The notes under the pieces: model-generated
What the model saw: the letters and a program-made list of their open reading frames with translations, nothing else
What the model was told of the DNA's origin: nothing
The model's database searches: none
Shown: piece by piece, positions 46,084 to 56,273 of the stretch
How positions within the stretch are numbered: the first letter of the stretch is position 1
Layout of the letters: each line of letters begins with the position of its first letter
Assembly (NCBI RefSeq): GCF_001298105.1
Contig: NZ_LGJH01000159.1
Location: 98,423-162,422 of the forward strand
Origin: Novosphingobium sp. ST904
GTDB taxonomy: Bacteria; Pseudomonadota; Alphaproteobacteria; Sphingomonadales; Sphingomonadaceae
DNA length: 64,000 nt
Direction of reading: 5' to 3'
Translations under genes and position numbers: made by a program

Positions 46084-46680
46084 ATGACACGAACCGAGAT
46101 GGACCCGTTGCTCGAACCGAACGTGGAAAACGATCCCCTCGTTAGTTCGTTGAAGCAGGCCTCTGGCAAGGCCTGGGGCTGGGTGCTGGCTTACGGTGTT
46201 CTTCTCATGCTCATTGCCTTGCTGGTGGTTTCCCGCCCGCTTGTTGCAGGAGTAGCGACCGGGCTGCTCGTCGGCGTAGTTCTGGTTATCTACGGGATCG
46301 CTGCCATTGCCTCCGGCTGGACATCGCTTTCGCAGCGAGCGCGCTGGGTGGAAATCCTGCTGGGGCTGCTGGCGCTGATCGCGGGCGTCTTTGCGCTCGT
46401 CAATCCGGTTGCGGGCGCGCTTTCGCTCGTCTGGGCTATCGGTGCGTGGCTTCTCGTTTCGGGTGGATTTCAGATCGCCTTCGCGCTCAAGGCCCGCCAC
46501 GACAAGGGATGGCGTTTGTTCCTCGGCGTTCTCGATGTGCTGCTGGGGTTTGTGCTGCTGTTCTCTTCGCCGGGTATCGGCCTTGCCTTCCTGGCGATAA
46601 TCATCATGGTCAGTCTGGTCGTGCGCGGTGTGTTCCTCATCATGCTCGCCCTCACACTGCGCAAGTCGGCGCAGGCTTGA
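46084..46680 (+). CDS. HdeD-family membrane protein (DUF308)
   Basis: A 198-residue protein with six predicted helices in three helical hairpins (for example LAYGVLLMLIALLVVSRPLV; ILLGLLALIAGVFALVNPVA; LFLGVLDVLLGFVLLFSSPG). The repeated G-x(2-3)-L-L-x-G...P pattern is the DUF308/HdeD signature. E. coli HdeD contributes to acid resistance at high cell density. The ATG follows AGGAGGCAGGCGC. It is monocistronic; the BlaI-like regulator follows, but from its own operator. Confidence 0.85.
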   Translation: MTRTEMDPLLEPNVENDPLVSSLKQASGKAWGWVLAYGVLLMLIALLVVSRPLVAGVATGLLVGVVLVIYGIAAIASGWTSLSQRARWVEILLGLLALIAGVFALVNPVAGALSLVWAIGAWLLVSGGFQIAFALKARHDKGWRLFLGVLDVLLGFVLLFSSPGIGLAFLAIIIMVSLVVRGVFLIMLALTLRKSAQA

Positions 46681-46706
46681 CCGCCCCTGTTAATCTGGCA
46701 TTCATG

Positions 46707-46736
46707 TTTACAAACGTAGTCGATTACGTATGTAAA
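46707..46736 (+). promoter_or_regulatory. Operator for the BlaI-like repressor
   Basis: Near-perfect inverted repeat: half sites TTTACAAACGTA (46707-46718) and TACGTATGTAAA (46725-46736) with a 6-bp spacer and one mismatch. It lies just upstream of the repressor start, over or just after a possible promoter (TTGACC at 46677, 17 bp, ATTCAT), and contains the TACA...TGTA core typical of BlaI/MecI operators. Autorepression is the natural reading. Confidence 0.75.
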
Positions 46737-46750
46737 CGATGGAGGCCAGA

Positions 46751-47149
46751 GTGTCGGTCAATTCGGATCAGTCGGCTGAGCCGCCCGAGCGTATCTCGGA
46801 TGCCGAACATGCGGTGATGGAGGCGCTCTGGTCCCGCAGCCCACTTACGGCTGCGGAAGTCTGCGCAAAGGTCTGCGAACCGCGCGGCTGGACCCTGGCG
46901 ACCGTCAAGACCCTGCTTTCGCGACTGGTCGCCAAGCAGGCGGTGACGACCGAACCCGACGGCAAGCGTTTTCTCTATTCCCCCAGCATTGCCCGTGAGG
47001 CTTATGTCGGCACTGAAAGCCGGCGGCTGGTCGACCGCCTGTTCGGGGGGAGGGCCGCACCGCTCTTTGCGCATCTTGCCGAAGCGGACGCATTGACCGA
47101 GAATGATATCGCCGAGATCGAAGCGCTCTTGAAGGAGCTGAAGTCATGA
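46751..47149 (+). CDS. BlaI/MecI/CopY-family transcriptional repressor
   Basis: A 132-residue winged-helix repressor (SDAEHAVMEALWSRSPLTAA; WTLATVKTLLSRLVAKQAV, recognition helix; wing EPDGKRFLYSP) with a C-terminal dimerisation helix. I place the start at the GTG at 46751 because GGAGG lies 5 bp before it; the ATG at 46739 abuts the operator and has no binding site. The family represses resistance or stress operons until cleaved by a partner membrane peptidase. The partner M56 gene follows with a 4-bp overlap. Note that a B3 metallo-beta-lactamase lies 4 kb away, but without this operator next to it. Confidence 0.9.
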   Translation: MSVNSDQSAEPPERISDAEHAVMEALWSRSPLTAAEVCAKVCEPRGWTLATVKTLLSRLVAKQAVTTEPDGKRFLYSPSIAREAYVGTESRRLVDRLFGGRAAPLFAHLAEADALTENDIAEIEALLKELKS

Positions 47150-48843
47150 TTGAATGGCTTACCGATACGCTCGTCATGACCGGTGGGCTGATGGCGCTGG
47201 TTCTGCTGGTCCGCCGCCCGGTATCGCGCTGGTTCGGTCCTGCCGCTGCCTATGCGCTATGGGCCTTGCCGGTCCTGAGGCTTGTTCTTCCGCCGCTGGC
47301 GCTGCCACGGGGGCTTTTCACCAGGCCCGATATCGTGGTCGAACAGACAACGGCAAACGCACTTCCTGCCGTTGATACGGCGCTCGCCAATGCTACGGCG
47401 CCAATCGCGGGGCCGGTCGCGGATGCGGGTGCTTCGGTCCCGGTTGCCGCTATCGAGCCCGGAGTGCTGGCCCAGATACCCTGGGGCAATCTGGCGATCG
47501 CGATCTGGCTGGCCGGAGCGGTGATTTTCCTTGCGCTCAGGGTTCGCAATTATCGGTTGATGAAGCAGGAACTGCTCGCCGATGCGCGGCAAGTGGCGCG
47601 GGCAGGCGATATCCGCATTGTCGAGACGCCGGCAGCCGGGGCGCCGCTGGCGTTCGGGGTGACGGACAGGGTCGTGGCGCTTCCCCGCGGATTTCTGGCG
47701 ACGGTCGATTCGGAAAGCTCCGACTTCGCGATTGCGCACGAACTCGAACATCACGCCGGAAACGACCTGCTTGCGCTGATGGTGTTGCAGCCGCTGTTCG
47801 CGCTGCACTGGTTCAACCCGCTGGGGTGGGCCGCCTGGCGCGCGCTGCGTGCGGATCAGGAGGCTGCCTGCGACGCCCGTGTCATGTCCGGGTGCAACCG
47901 CGAGATGCGTGCGCGTTACGGCCGCGTGATCGCCTCGTTCGCTGCAGGAACGCGGCTGACGCTGGCGGCGCCGATCGCCGGTACGCTGGCAGGAGAAAAG
48001 CCGATCATTCAGCGCCTTAAGGCGCTTGCCTCGGCCGAAGTCTCGCCGGCTCGGCGCGTGGTTGCGCGTAGTCTTTTCGCTTTTGCGATCGTTTCCGTGC
48101 CCTGCACCGCCACGGTCACTTATGCGGCGATGGAAGAGCCCGAGGCTCCGCCTGCACCTGAAATGCCTGCGGCCGAGCCGGCGGCGCCGCGCGCACCCGT
48201 CGTACCCGATGCTCCCGCGGAGCCTCAGGCGGCTTCTGCAGTAGAGCATGGCACCTGGACTTCGGAACCGGCGGAAATCTCTGAAGCGGCCGAGCCTCTC
48301 CCGTCCGCCGCATCGCCGCGCCCTGTTGCTGCGCCGTGGCCGTCCGCGCAGGCCGTGCGTTCTGCGCCCCCGGTGCCCCCGGCACCCCCGGCTCCTCCTC
48401 CGCCGTCATGGCAGGCTGCGGCGGACCGTGCGCTTGCCCGGGCCGATCATGATGCCGCCATGGCCAGAGCCATGCGGCGTGTGCCGAAGGTCGAGCAGTC
48501 CACCTCGTCGGACGGCCGGATCCAGACCATTCGAATCGTCAGCACGGACGAAAGCGGCAAGCGGGACGTCAGCAACACCATGACGCTCGACAGCACCTGC
48601 CCGGCAGACACGCATCGGTCTTCCGCCCACGCAAGGAATGGAAACCGTTCCACCTCGGTGCTGATCTGCACGGGTGCGCCCAAGCACACCGCCGAAGTTT
48701 CATTGAAGGCCATCGCATCGGCGCGGGCAACAATTGCGGCTAACCGCAATCTCGACAGCATGGTGCGTAGCCAGATACTTGCGGAGTTGGACAAGGAAAT
48801 GGCCGACACCCGCCGGGCCGCGCTGAACGAAGAGGGCATCTAG
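47146..48843 (+). CDS. M56-family (BlaR1-like) membrane metallopeptidase
   Basis: A 565-residue protein with N-terminal membrane helices (residues 8-22, 33-55 and 114-132). The zinc site is HELEH at residues 198-202, with a downstream Glu239 in ADQEAACDARV. Another helix near residue 305-325 is followed by a long Pro/Ala/Glu-rich stretch (about 330-430) and a small C-terminal domain. The penicillin-binding sensor domain of true BlaR1 is absent, so the signal sensed is unknown. It overlaps the BlaI-like gene by 4 bp; in such pairs the peptidase inactivates the repressor. Confidence 0.88.
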   Translation: MIEWLTDTLVMTGGLMALVLLVRRPVSRWFGPAAAYALWALPVLRLVLPPLALPRGLFTRPDIVVEQTTANALPAVDTALANATAPIAGPVADAGASVPVAAIEPGVLAQIPWGNLAIAIWLAGAVIFLALRVRNYRLMKQELLADARQVARAGDIRIVETPAAGAPLAFGVTDRVVALPRGFLATVDSESSDFAIAHELEHHAGNDLLALMVLQPLFALHWFNPLGWAAWRALRADQEAACDARVMSGCNREMRARYGRVIASFAAGTRLTLAAPIAGTLAGEKPIIQRLKALASAEVSPARRVVARSLFAFAIVSVPCTATVTYAAMEEPEAPPAPEMPAAEPAAPRAPVVPDAPAEPQAASAVEHGTWTSEPAEISEAAEPLPSAASPRPVAAPWPSAQAVRSAPPVPPAPPAPPPPSWQAAADRALARADHDAAMARAMRRVPKVEQSTSSDGRIQTIRIVSTDESGKRDVSNTMTLDSTCPADTHRSSAHARNGNRSTSVLICTGAPKHTAEVSLKAIASARATIAANRNLDSMVRSQILAELDKEMADTRRAALNEEGI

Positions 48844-48849
48844 GCCTTA

Positions 48850-49499
48850 TCAGGGCACCCGCTGGACCACGGGCTGCGAGGTGTAAGTCACCTCGCCCTG
48901 CCCAGTGGCCTTCCCGTCCTTCCCGGCCGGCTTGGGATCGGCTTGGCATCGCTCTTCTCTTCGTCGCTGTTATGCCGTTCCAGCGCCTTTGCCTGAATGA
49001 TCGCGGGCGTGGCGGGGGAGGCTGGGTACTTGCAGCCGCGTTCCGCGCCCACCCCCTTCAGGAAGCCGCGCCTTGCGACACCCGCCTGAATTGCGGCAAG
49101 GACTGCGCGTTCCTGGGCGTTGGCGCCGGAAATCTCCCGGATCAATCCGCGAAACGGAATGAACGAACTGACGACCCATTTCGCCACACGCCCGGTGCTC
49201 ACACGGTCGCGCGCTTCCTGGGGCAAGTCCAGATCCGGACCAAGAATGCGGTCTAGTTCGGTCACGGCGGCGCTGATCTGCCTGCAGCCGCGCATCGAGG
49301 AAAGGTCGTAAGGCTTTTTCAATGCGGCGATCAGCGTGGGCGGAATCTCGGTCTTGTCGAGGTTGAGGTCCGTCACCGGCGTCTTGGCGACATCCACCAC
49401 ATCCGGTTCCTTGTTGGTGATAGGTTTGTCCTGGCGTGCCTCGGCCGAGGTCGCCGCGAGCGTACCCGCCAGAGCCGCAACGATCATGAAATGGCGCAT
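48850..49499 (-). CDS. Secreted hypothetical protein, frame broken near 48938
   Basis: Starts with AGGAGG upstream and has a Sec signal peptide (residues 1-22, ending TSAEA). The mature part (IPPTLIAALKKPYDLSSMRG; VAKWVVSSFIPFRGLIREIS) looks globular with a conserved Cys pair (MRGC, RGCK). Near 48938 one base seems missing: as given, it ends in an Arg/Pro-rich tail, but adding a base gives a more natural end, GEVTYTSQPVVQRVP, stopping at 48850. The corrected length is 216 residues. Family not recognised. Convergent with the M56 gene. Confidence 0.65.
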
Positions 49500-49579
49500 T
49501 GAGTCCTCCTGTCCGCCCAGCCGGCGGCATCGCCGCCAGCCATGCGGATGGGAGGGAAAGCGCCAGCCTGGGGTTCAAA

Positions 49580-50446
49580 TCATTTCATATCGTTAAACGT
49601 GTCGCAGGCGTCCTCGTTCCCTGTTTCCAATCCGCGCTTGAGCCAATCCATGCGCTGGGCGCTGGACCCATGCGTGAAGCTCTCGGGGCTCACACGCTGG
49701 CCGGCGTTCTTCATCAGGGTATCGTCGCCGATGGCACTGGCGGCGGTCATGCCTTCCTCCATGTCGCCCGGCTCGATGCGGTCCTTGTTCCTGCCCGCCC
49801 AGACGCCGGCATAGCAATCGGCCTGAAGTTCCATGCGGACCTGAAGGGAGTTGGCGCGCTGCGGGTTCTGGCGCTGGGCCTGCCGGACCTGACTGTCGAT
49901 ACCGAGCAGGTGCTGGATGTGATGGCCATATTCGTGAGCGACCACGTAGTAGCGTGCAAAGTCACCCTTGGCGCCAAGCTGCCGTTCAAGCTCGTCATAG
50001 AAGCTGGTGTCGATATAGATGCCCTGATCCGCCGGGCAGTAGAACGGGCCCATCGCGCTTTGCGCCGCGCCGCATCCCGACCTGTCCGTGCCGTTGTAGA
50101 AGCGCAGCATCGGTTGCTCGAACGCGATGTTGGCCTTCTGGAACAGGGGCTGCCATGTGCGATTGAGCGAATCGAGCGCATTGCAGGATTCCAGCGAGTA
50201 GGCGTTCTGCTTGCAGGTAGCCGTGGTGTCCTGCGGCACGTCCTGCTGGACGGACGCGGGCTGCTGCTGCTGCTGTACGTTCTCCAGCGTACCGAGCATC
50301 TGCGCGGGATCTACGCCGAACACGAGCGCGCCGATCAGCACGATCACCAGCGAGCCGCAGCCCATCTTGCCGCCGCGCCCGCCGGGGAAGCTCCTTCCCC
50401 CCTGGCTGACGCGGATATTGTCGGGGTCGAACTCATCGAGCCGCAT
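49580..50446 (-). CDS. Neutral zinc metallopeptidase (YpfJ family)
   Basis: A 288-residue protein with a short cytoplasmic N-terminus (DPDNIRVSQGGRSFPGGRGG), one membrane anchor (residues 30-46) and a periplasmic domain. The zinc motif is HEYGHH (His171, Glu172, His175), with a later Glu-containing helix (RMELQADCYAGVWA) as third ligand. Paired Cys residues (C125, C137) suggest a disulfide. Family members are putative zinc proteases of unknown substrate. Monocistronic. Confidence 0.9.
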   Translation of the reverse strand: MRLDEFDPDNIRVSQGGRSFPGGRGGKMGCGSLVIVLIGALVFGVDPAQMLGTLENVQQQQQPASVQQDVPQDTTATCKQNAYSLESCNALDSLNRTWQPLFQKANIAFEQPMLRFYNGTDRSGCGAAQSAMGPFYCPADQGIYIDTSFYDELERQLGAKGDFARYYVVAHEYGHHIQHLLGIDSQVRQAQRQNPQRANSLQVRMELQADCYAGVWAGRNKDRIEPGDMEEGMTAASAIGDDTLMKNAGQRVSPESFTHGSSAQRMDWLKRGLETGNEDACDTFNDMK

Positions 50447-50632
50447 CGCGAAGGATCCTTTCTGTCAGCCGTCCTGGGCCGTTGAGAGTAGCCACAGGCT
50501 CAAGTCCTGTTCAATCGCTTTTGGCGCGCCAGGTTCCAGCGTTGCCATCCGGCCACAAATGCTGTCATGCCTCTGTGCGTGCGCGGGAAATGCTAACCGC
50601 CTGCCGAAATCCGTCGTATAGGCATCGACACG

Positions 50633-52179
50633 ATGAACAGGGGATTCAAGGCAGGACTGGCTCGTGCGGTTGGCGCGGCGGCGCTCGGCGCGGTGCTGGT
50701 CAGCGGGCATCCGCTGCTTTCGGCGATATCCCGGGCGGATCAGGAACTGGCCGCCCGGCTGCGCGCCCATATCGAAGTGCTTGCGAGCGACGATTTCGAC
50801 GGCCGCGAGCCCGGTACCGACGGCGAGGCGAAGACCCTGCGCTATCTCGGCAAGCAATGGTTCGATATCGGGCTGGTATCGGGCACCAACGATCCGGGGC
50901 ATGAGTGGTTCGCGCCGGTCACGCTGGTCGCGCGCGAACCTTCCGCTTCCGCGGCGCGGTTCCTGCGCAAGGGCGCGCGAAGCACCGTTTCCCCGGACGG
51001 CGTTCTGGTGCTGACCTCCGGCAAGCGCAGTCTCGTGCGCAATGTCCCGCTGCTGTTCCTCGGCAAGGGGCGCGGGCGGGACTATACGCGCACCGAACTT
51101 GCCGGCCGCGTGGCGGTGGTGCTCGACGGCGATACGCCCGATGGCGAACGCCAGAACGACCTTCTCGCGCTTGGCGCTTCCGCCGTGCTGACGGTGCTGG
51201 ACGGCGATCGCAGCCTCGATCAGGTCGCCGCGCGCGCCAGCGTTCGGGTTATGCGCTGTCTGACGATTCTCTCGGCGGCGATCTCGAAGCCTTCATCACC
51301 CGTGAGGCCATGACCGCGCTGCTCAAGGGCACGTCACGCTCGCTCGACGATCTGGAGCAACTGGCGGCCAAGCCCGATTTCGTGCCGGTGGCGCTTGATG
51401 TGACCGGGTCTTTTGAGGCCACCACGCGCGAGACGACGATCCGCACGCATAACCTGATCGGCAAGCTCCCGGGACGCCGTCCCGAAACCGGGGCCGTGCT
51501 GTTCCTTGCGCACTGGGACCATTTCGGCGAATGCGGGGAGGCTCCGGCCGAGGACCTGATCTGCAATGGCGCGATAGACAATGCCAGCGGCCTCGCGGCG
51601 CTGACCGAGGTGGCCCGGCGTCTCGCGCGCGGGCAGCAGCTCGATCGCGATGTCTATTTCCTGGCTACCACCGGCGAGGAACTTGGCCTGCTGGGCGCTC
51701 ATGCCTTTGCGGAAAGCCCGCCGCTTCCCCCCGGCCAGATCGTGGCGGCATTCAACATCGATTCCAATGCGATCGCGCCGAAAGGCACGCCCTTTGCCAT
51801 CGTCGGCCGCGGGCTGACCGGCCTCGATGCGGAAATCGCCAAGGTCGCCAAGGCCGAGAAGGTCAAGCTGCGCGCCAATGACGACGCCAACGAATATATG
51901 CGCCGCCAGGACGGCTGGGCCTTGTTGCAGCACGATATTCCGGCGGTGATGGTTACCACGGCCTATGGCGACATCGACCGCATGCGGGCCTTCTTCGATG
52001 GAGACTATCACCGGCCGAGCGACGACCTGGCCCATATGGCAAAGCCGCTGGAGCTTGGCGGCGCGGTGGAGGACGTGAAGATGCTGACCGCGCTCGGCCG
52101 CTGGTTCGGCGATCTGCGCCGGGTGCCGGCGGGCTCCGCGCCAACGCTTGCCGCGCCGGCCGACAAGACGGTGAAATGA
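50633..52179 (+). CDS. M28-family aminopeptidase, frame broken near 51241
   Basis: A signal-bearing (residues 1-33) zinc peptidase. The N-terminal part with a PA-type insert runs in one frame to AARAS. One base is missing at 51241; restoring it continues RSGYALSDDSLGGDL and the full catalytic domain: AHWDHFGEC (His, Asp), NGAIDNASGLAAL (bridging Asp), TTGEELGLLGA (catalytic Glu pair), NIDSNA (Asp) and DYHRPSDD (His). Corrected length is 515 residues. M28 enzymes remove N-terminal amino acids in the periplasm. All active-site residues survive, which argues for a sequence error. Confidence 0.88.
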
Positions 52180-52255
52180 GGTACTAGCACTAGCGCCCCC
52201 CTTTGATTACATGGGCCGCCACGATTCTCCCCGGTACAAGGTTATGGTGGCGCTC

Positions 52256-53712
<1,457 letters not shown>

Positions 53713-53749
53713 TCGCCGCAGGTTTCGACATCGGTTCGAGGGCTGGGGG

Positions 53750-54922
53750 ATGACGCCGGGCGCACGAGTACAAGCGGCGATCGAGATTCTCGATCAGGTG
53801 ATCGCCGCCGCACGCGCCAACGGCGCACCGGCGGACCGCCTGATCGGGGACTGGTTCCGTACGCGCCGATTTGCAGGCAGCAAGGACCGGCGCGCCGTTC
53901 GTGAGCTTGCCTATCGTGCGATCAGGGCCTGCGGCGAAGTACCGGAAACGGGCCGGGCGGCCATGCTGCGGGTAGCTGCGGAAGACCGGGAAGTTGCCGC
54001 CCTGTTTGACGGTACGGGCCATTCTCCGGCCGCGATCGTGGCGGGAGAACCCGTTGCGGAGGCCGGTCTGGCTCCGCAATGGCTGGTGGAACGCTTCGCC
54101 GCCAGCGGTGTCGCCGCGGCAGATGCGGCGGCCTTGCTGGACCGGGCCCCGCTCGACATCCGCGTCAATACGCTCAAGGCCGCAAGCCTTGCCTTGCCGG
54201 AGGGCGGCGAGCGATCGGTGGCCGCCAACGGCTGGCGCTATCCGCCGGAAACCCGCATCGAACAGTCCGCAGCCTATGTTCAGGGCGCGATCGAGGTGCA
54301 GGACACCGGCTCCCAGCTCACGTGCGAAGTGGTTGCCGCCCGTGCGGGCGAGACGATCATGGACTTGTGCGCAGGGGCAGGGGGCAAGACCCTGGCGCTG
54401 GCGGCGGCCATGGACAATTCCGGCGCTCTGGTGGCCTGCGATACCGACCGGACACGCCTCTCGCGCCTTGCGCCTCGCGCGGAGCGTGCCGGGGCGACGG
54501 GCATCGAAACCGTTCTGCTCGATCCGGGCAAGGAACTTCAGGCGCTGCAACGCTTTGCAGGGGCTGCCGATGCGGTGCTGGTGGATGCACCCTGTTCCGG
54601 AACCGGGACCTGGCGCCGCAATCCCGAGGCGCGCTGGCGGCTCACCGAGGCGCAACTGGGCCGATACGTCGCCACCCAGTCGCGCCTGCTCGATATTGCG
54701 GCGCAGCTCGTGAAGCCCGGTGGAAGGCTGGTTTTCGTCACCTGTTCGCTGCTGGACGAGGAAGGCGCGAAGCAGGCCGAAGGCTTCCTGAAGCGGCATC
54801 CGGACTGGTCTGCGGCGATGCCCGACCTGCCCGTCGGAACGCCGCGTGGCCCCGGTTTGCGCCTCTCTCCGTGGCACGACGGTACCGACGGCTTTTTCGT
54901 CGCGCGTTTTGAACGCCTGTGA
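53750..54922 (+). CDS. RsmB-family rRNA cytosine-C5 methyltransferase
   Basis: A 390-residue SAM-dependent RNA m5C methyltransferase. An N-terminal NusB-like helical region leads to the Rossmann domain: MDLCAGAGGKTLALAAAMDN (SAM site), then the two catalytic Cys residues, Cys282 in DAPCSGTGTWRRNP and Cys332 in TCSLLDEEG. It lies 38 bp after guaB. It resembles RsmB (Fmu/Sun, 16S C967), but the NusB domain is shorter, so the exact target is uncertain. Confidence 0.9.
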   Translation: MTPGARVQAAIEILDQVIAAARANGAPADRLIGDWFRTRRFAGSKDRRAVRELAYRAIRACGEVPETGRAAMLRVAAEDREVAALFDGTGHSPAAIVAGEPVAEAGLAPQWLVERFAASGVAAADAAALLDRAPLDIRVNTLKAASLALPEGGERSVAANGWRYPPETRIEQSAAYVQGAIEVQDTGSQLTCEVVAARAGETIMDLCAGAGGKTLALAAAMDNSGALVACDTDRTRLSRLAPRAERAGATGIETVLLDPGKELQALQRFAGAADAVLVDAPCSGTGTWRRNPEARWRLTEAQLGRYVATQSRLLDIAAQLVKPGGRLVFVTCSLLDEEGAKQAEGFLKRHPDWSAAMPDLPVGTPRGPGLRLSPWHDGTDGFFVARFERL

Positions 54923-54971
54923 TAGCGTCGCGGTCATGATGAGGACGAAGCCCTCGGCCAAGGACATTTTG

Positions 54972-55478
54972 ATGCGTTACACGCCTGCCGCGATTGCTCT
55001 TTCCCTTGTTGTTGCCGTTTCTTCCAGCGCCATCCTGTCAGCGCCCGTCGCGGCTCTCGACCCGCGCACGGCAACACTCATGGGAGAAGGCCGCGCGGCT
55101 GCCGAGGCAGGTAATCTCAACGGTGCGATCGATGCCTACGAGGCGGCGCTGACGGTCGAGCCCGGCAATGTATCGGTTCTTCTCGCCCTGGCGGACGCTA
55201 CTCGCGGGCAGGGGCTCCAGGGCAAGGCCCTGCATTATTACCGCGTCGCGCTTGGTACTGACCCGCGCAATGTGGCCGCCATCGCCGGAGAGGGGATCGC
55301 GCTTGCCGAAAAGGGCGCGACCGAGAAGGCGAATCGCAATCTCGCCCGCCTCCAGACGCTCTGCGGCAAGGATTGCGCCGAGACGGAGAAGCTGGCGGCA
55401 GCGATCGCCCGTGGGCCGTCGACGCGCATGGTCAGCGCCGAATCGGTGACCGCGAAGCCGGCCGTTTCGGAGAACTGA
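54972..55478 (+). CDS. Tetratricopeptide repeat periplasmic protein
   Basis: A 168-residue protein with a signal peptide (about 1-30) and two to three TPR units (AAEAGNLNGAIDAYEAALTV; DATRGQGLQGKALHYYRVAL; GEGIALAEKGATEKANRNLA). The Cys pair CGKDC may form a disulfide. The ATG at 54972 is chosen because AAGGA lies 8 bp upstream; the frame is open to 54936. TPR proteins scaffold protein complexes; the partner is unknown. It follows the methyltransferase closely. Confidence 0.8.
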   Translation: MRYTPAAIALSLVVAVSSSAILSAPVAALDPRTATLMGEGRAAAEAGNLNGAIDAYEAALTVEPGNVSVLLALADATRGQGLQGKALHYYRVALGTDPRNVAAIAGEGIALAEKGATEKANRNLARLQTLCGKDCAETEKLAAAIARGPSTRMVSAESVTAKPAVSEN

Positions 55479-55521
55479 GTTTGGGGAATTGCGGCGTGCC
55501 CGGTTCGGGCAGGCCGGAAAT

Positions 55522-56004
55522 TCAGATGAGTGCCCGGAATTCTTCCAGAACGGCGCGGTAAACGCGCTTCTTGAAGGGCACGATCAGCTCTGGAAGCAGT
55601 TCGGCGTCGATCCACTTCCATTCGCAGAACTCGGCCGGCTTGTGCGCGTTAAGGTCGATGTCGGCATCGGCGCCATCGAAGCGTGCCAGATACCAGGTCT
55701 GGCGCTGGCCGCGATACTTGCCCTTCCACAGCTTGCCGATGAGTTCGTCCGGCAGGTCGTAAAGCAGCTCTTCCCGCGTGTGCGACAGGATGGTGACGTG
55801 CTTTTCGGTGACGCCGGTTTCCTCCCAAAGCTCGCGAAAAGCCGCGGCCTTCAGGTCTTCGCCCTCGTCGACGCCGCCCTGGGGCATCTGCCACCAGTCG
55901 CCTTCCTTGGTGTCGATCCGCTTGCCGACGAAGACCTTGCCGTCTGAATTGACGAGCATGACGCCGACACAGGGGCGGTAGGGCAGGGACGCGAAGTCTT
56001 TCAT
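55522..56004 (-). CDS. rppH: RNA pyrophosphohydrolase (Nudix)
   Basis: A 160-residue Nudix enzyme that removes pyrophosphate from the 5' end of mRNA to start decay. The Nudix box is intact: GGVDEGEDLKAAAFRELWEE, then TG (G-x5-E-x7-REUxEExG). The N-terminus MKDFASLPYRPCVGVMLVN and the C-terminal FKKRVYRAVLEEF match RppH/NudH. The start at 56004 follows the family; ATGs at 56022 and 56043 are in frame, and none has a clear binding site. Confidence 0.92.
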   Translation of the reverse strand: MKDFASLPYRPCVGVMLVNSDGKVFVGKRIDTKEGDWWQMPQGGVDEGEDLKAAAFRELWEETGVTEKHVTILSHTREELLYDLPDELIGKLWKGKYRGQRQTWYLARFDGADADIDLNAHKPAEFCEWKWIDAELLPELIVPFKKRVYRAVLEEFRALI

Positions 56005-56273
56005 CGGTGAGCGGGATTCCATGGTGATTGGGAGAAGCGTCATTCGGAAATCGGCGGCAGGATTACCGGAGCGGATCGCATGACTCCAGAATGGCCCAAG
56101 GGCGCTCGCATTGCCAGTGCGATTTATGCTTCCATCCCCGGTAACCGATTTGGGGGGCGGGGCTATTTGTGGCCCTGAGCATTTTTCCGTTTTGCGTCGA
56201 TACCGAGCGGGCATAGTCTTGCGAACGGGAAAACAAGCCGTCGGCACAAGACCGGCATTCCCGGGAGAGGACG

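Noticed and set aside
44009..46090. 693-codon open frame opposite sdhD and sdhA
   Set aside because: Antisense shadow; sdhA is unambiguous and complete.
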